A stretch of DNA of 64,000 nt, taken from Trochalopteron elliotii. Its lineage: Eukaryota; Chordata; Aves; Passeriformes; Leiothrichidae. The stretch covers positions 542,846-606,845 of the forward strand of contig JANPWX010000448.1 in the NCBI GenBank assembly GCA_024734555.1. The letters run 5' to 3'. The notes beneath the pieces were generated by a model, which was not told the DNA's origin, did no database searches, and saw nothing but the letters and a program-made list of their open reading frames with translations. Below are positions 62,861-64,000 of the stretch, one piece after another. The stretch's first letter is position 1, and the number at the start of each line of letters is the position of its first letter. Position numbers and translations under genes: made by a program.

Positions 62861-62942
62861 AGAGACTCAGGTATTCTGAATGACCAGTTTTGATTTGAGC
62901 TTAAAGCCCTTTTCCATCTTTCACAATTCTGTGATTGTATGA
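62861..62942 (+). mobile_element. Possible decayed CR1 3' tail
   Basis: AAAGCCCTTTTCCATCTTTC followed by ACAATTCTGTGATTGTATGA resembles a CR1 terminus with its ATTCTGTG octamers, but the upstream part is too diverged to be certain. Confidence 0.42.
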
Positions 62943-63528
62943 ACAAATAAAATGCAGGTAGATGTGTAGCCAGGGTTTGCTGCTAAGTGGAAAACCACTT
63001 TTCTCCATCACAAGTCCTGTGCCCTGCATCCCAAACATGTTTTTCCACCTCCAATAATCTCCACCCGCTCTCCAAAGTGCAATTGCTCTGCAGCAGTTTC
63101 TTCAGCGAGGTACAGATTTCCCATTTCCATCTGTGTCCTACTTTGGCAGAGAAAGGATTTAGGATGCACCGTGTCAGACACTCTGTACAATGAGAAAGGG
63201 TGGAAAGGCTCATAAATAGCAGGTTGGTTTAATTCCTGCTGACATGGAACTGCTGTAAATTGAACTTTGTTTGCTCACACGCTTCGACTGGGGAGTTGTT
63301 GGCTGCTCTGGAGGGAAATGGTTGCCAGAGAAATTTAAAATAAATTGATTGTTCACCTAGTTGGTGTGGTTTTTTTGTTGTGTTTTTTTTTTTTATTTTT
63401 AGCCTGGCTTCCTGGGGGACAAATTTTGCAGTCTCCATGTTTGCCTGCTCAGCCATTTATCACTACCCAACCTCCTCCTCGGCTTTCAACACATTGGTTA
63501 ATTTAATGCAAATGTGACAGAGCCAGAA

Positions 63529-63598
63529 GTCATTAGATCTAATCGTTAGTCATAAGATCTAGTCATTATATTTAAGTCATTAGTCATAAGATGATCAT
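63529..63598 (+). repeat. Degenerate TCATTA/TCATAAGAT repeat
   Basis: AGTCATTA or AGTCATAAGAT recurs about five times in 70 bases with varying spacers. Confidence 0.7.
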
Positions 63599-64000
63599 TG
63601 CTACAAATTTAATAAAAACTGGTGGTTGGTTTGATGATGGAGACCCAAAGTACTCCATTCTCTTGGGGGGAAAGATGGGCAGCAGCCACTTGGCCTCTCT
63701 GTGTGCATCATTTTGGGGTTGACACGTGGAAATATTTTACTGAACATTGCTTCCTGTAACAGCCAAGATCCTGATTTTTCTTAGTCTTCCTCTTGGTAAG
63801 AGTGGCAGGCTTTCCAATTCCCTTTTGATACTTGTCCTCACTGTTCATAATCACTGTTCCCAGCAGGTTTCTCAGGGAATAAAAAAGTCCTTGCAAAATT
63901 TCAATAGCAACTGGCCTTTGAGTAAATTTTCTTTCCCAGTCAGTCTGGTTTTGGTTCTTTTGATGGGTTTTATTTCTTGCCCTGGCCAAAAAAAAAAAAA

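Larger units (their letters stand above)
49595..64000 (+). other. SHANK2: SHANK2 intron, distal part
   Basis: This holds CR1 tails at about 53.3 and 59.0 kb, a weak one at 62.9 kb, an AT palindrome at 57.38 kb, a strongly purine-biased stretch at 53.74-54.17 kb and a degenerate TCATTA-type repeat at 63.53-63.60 kb. The next SHANK2 exon, expected to encode a V-N-N-E-N-V-V-K-like segment, was not found, so the intron should run past the window end. Confidence 0.65.

Noticed and set aside
17637..64000. Next SHANK2 PDZ exon (V-N-N-E-N-V-V-K region)
   Set aside because: I looked for the expected coding phrase on the + strand and did not find it, so it probably lies beyond the window.
1..64000. 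CRISPR arrays, bacterial operons, rRNA genes or an intact provirus
   Set aside because: Nothing supports these. The sequence is vertebrate intronic DNA and no gag, pol or env homology was seen.

Overview
This window is vertebrate nuclear DNA, most likely from a bird and probably a songbird. It is AT-rich and almost entirely intronic. The dispersed repeats are short 3' tails of CR1-type LINEs plus a few solitary LTRs. I saw no Alu- or L1-like sequence. I read it as an interior part of the SHANK2 gene (a postsynaptic density scaffold) on the + strand. I could support two coding exons, both encoding the start of the PDZ domain.

Layout. From 1 to about 15.4 kb is intron or upstream flank, with a CR1 tail near 3.8 kb and two doubtful old SINE-like fragments. 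At 15.68-15.85 kb lies an exon that carries its own ATG, directly preceded by an in-frame stop. It encodes a divergent short N-terminus followed by a highly conserved PDZ start. A 1,658-bp intron with good GT and AG ends leads to the second exon at 17.51-17.64 kb. From 17.64 kb to the end is one intron of at least 46 kb. The next expected SHANK2 exon was not found.

The downstream intron holds most of the CR1 tails, one minus-strand solitary LTR (39.07-39.48 kb), several microsatellites and two plus-strand solo LTRs. Both plus-strand LTRs have clean edges: TG...CA ends and perfect 6-bp target duplications. The one at 36,442-36,747 sits inside a CR1 copy and cuts it in two. The other is at 49,010-49,588.

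The biologically interesting part is the first exon. It appears to serve both as a start exon for a short isoform lacking the upstream ankyrin and SH3 regions, and, through an acceptor-like site embedded in its coding sequence, as an internal exon for longer isoforms. A long pyrimidine tract and UGCAUG motifs lie upstream, and a UG-rich tract lies just inside the downstream intron. I found no CRISPR array, operon, toxin system or new multi-gene system, and none of the long ORFs outside the two exons looks like a protein gene.
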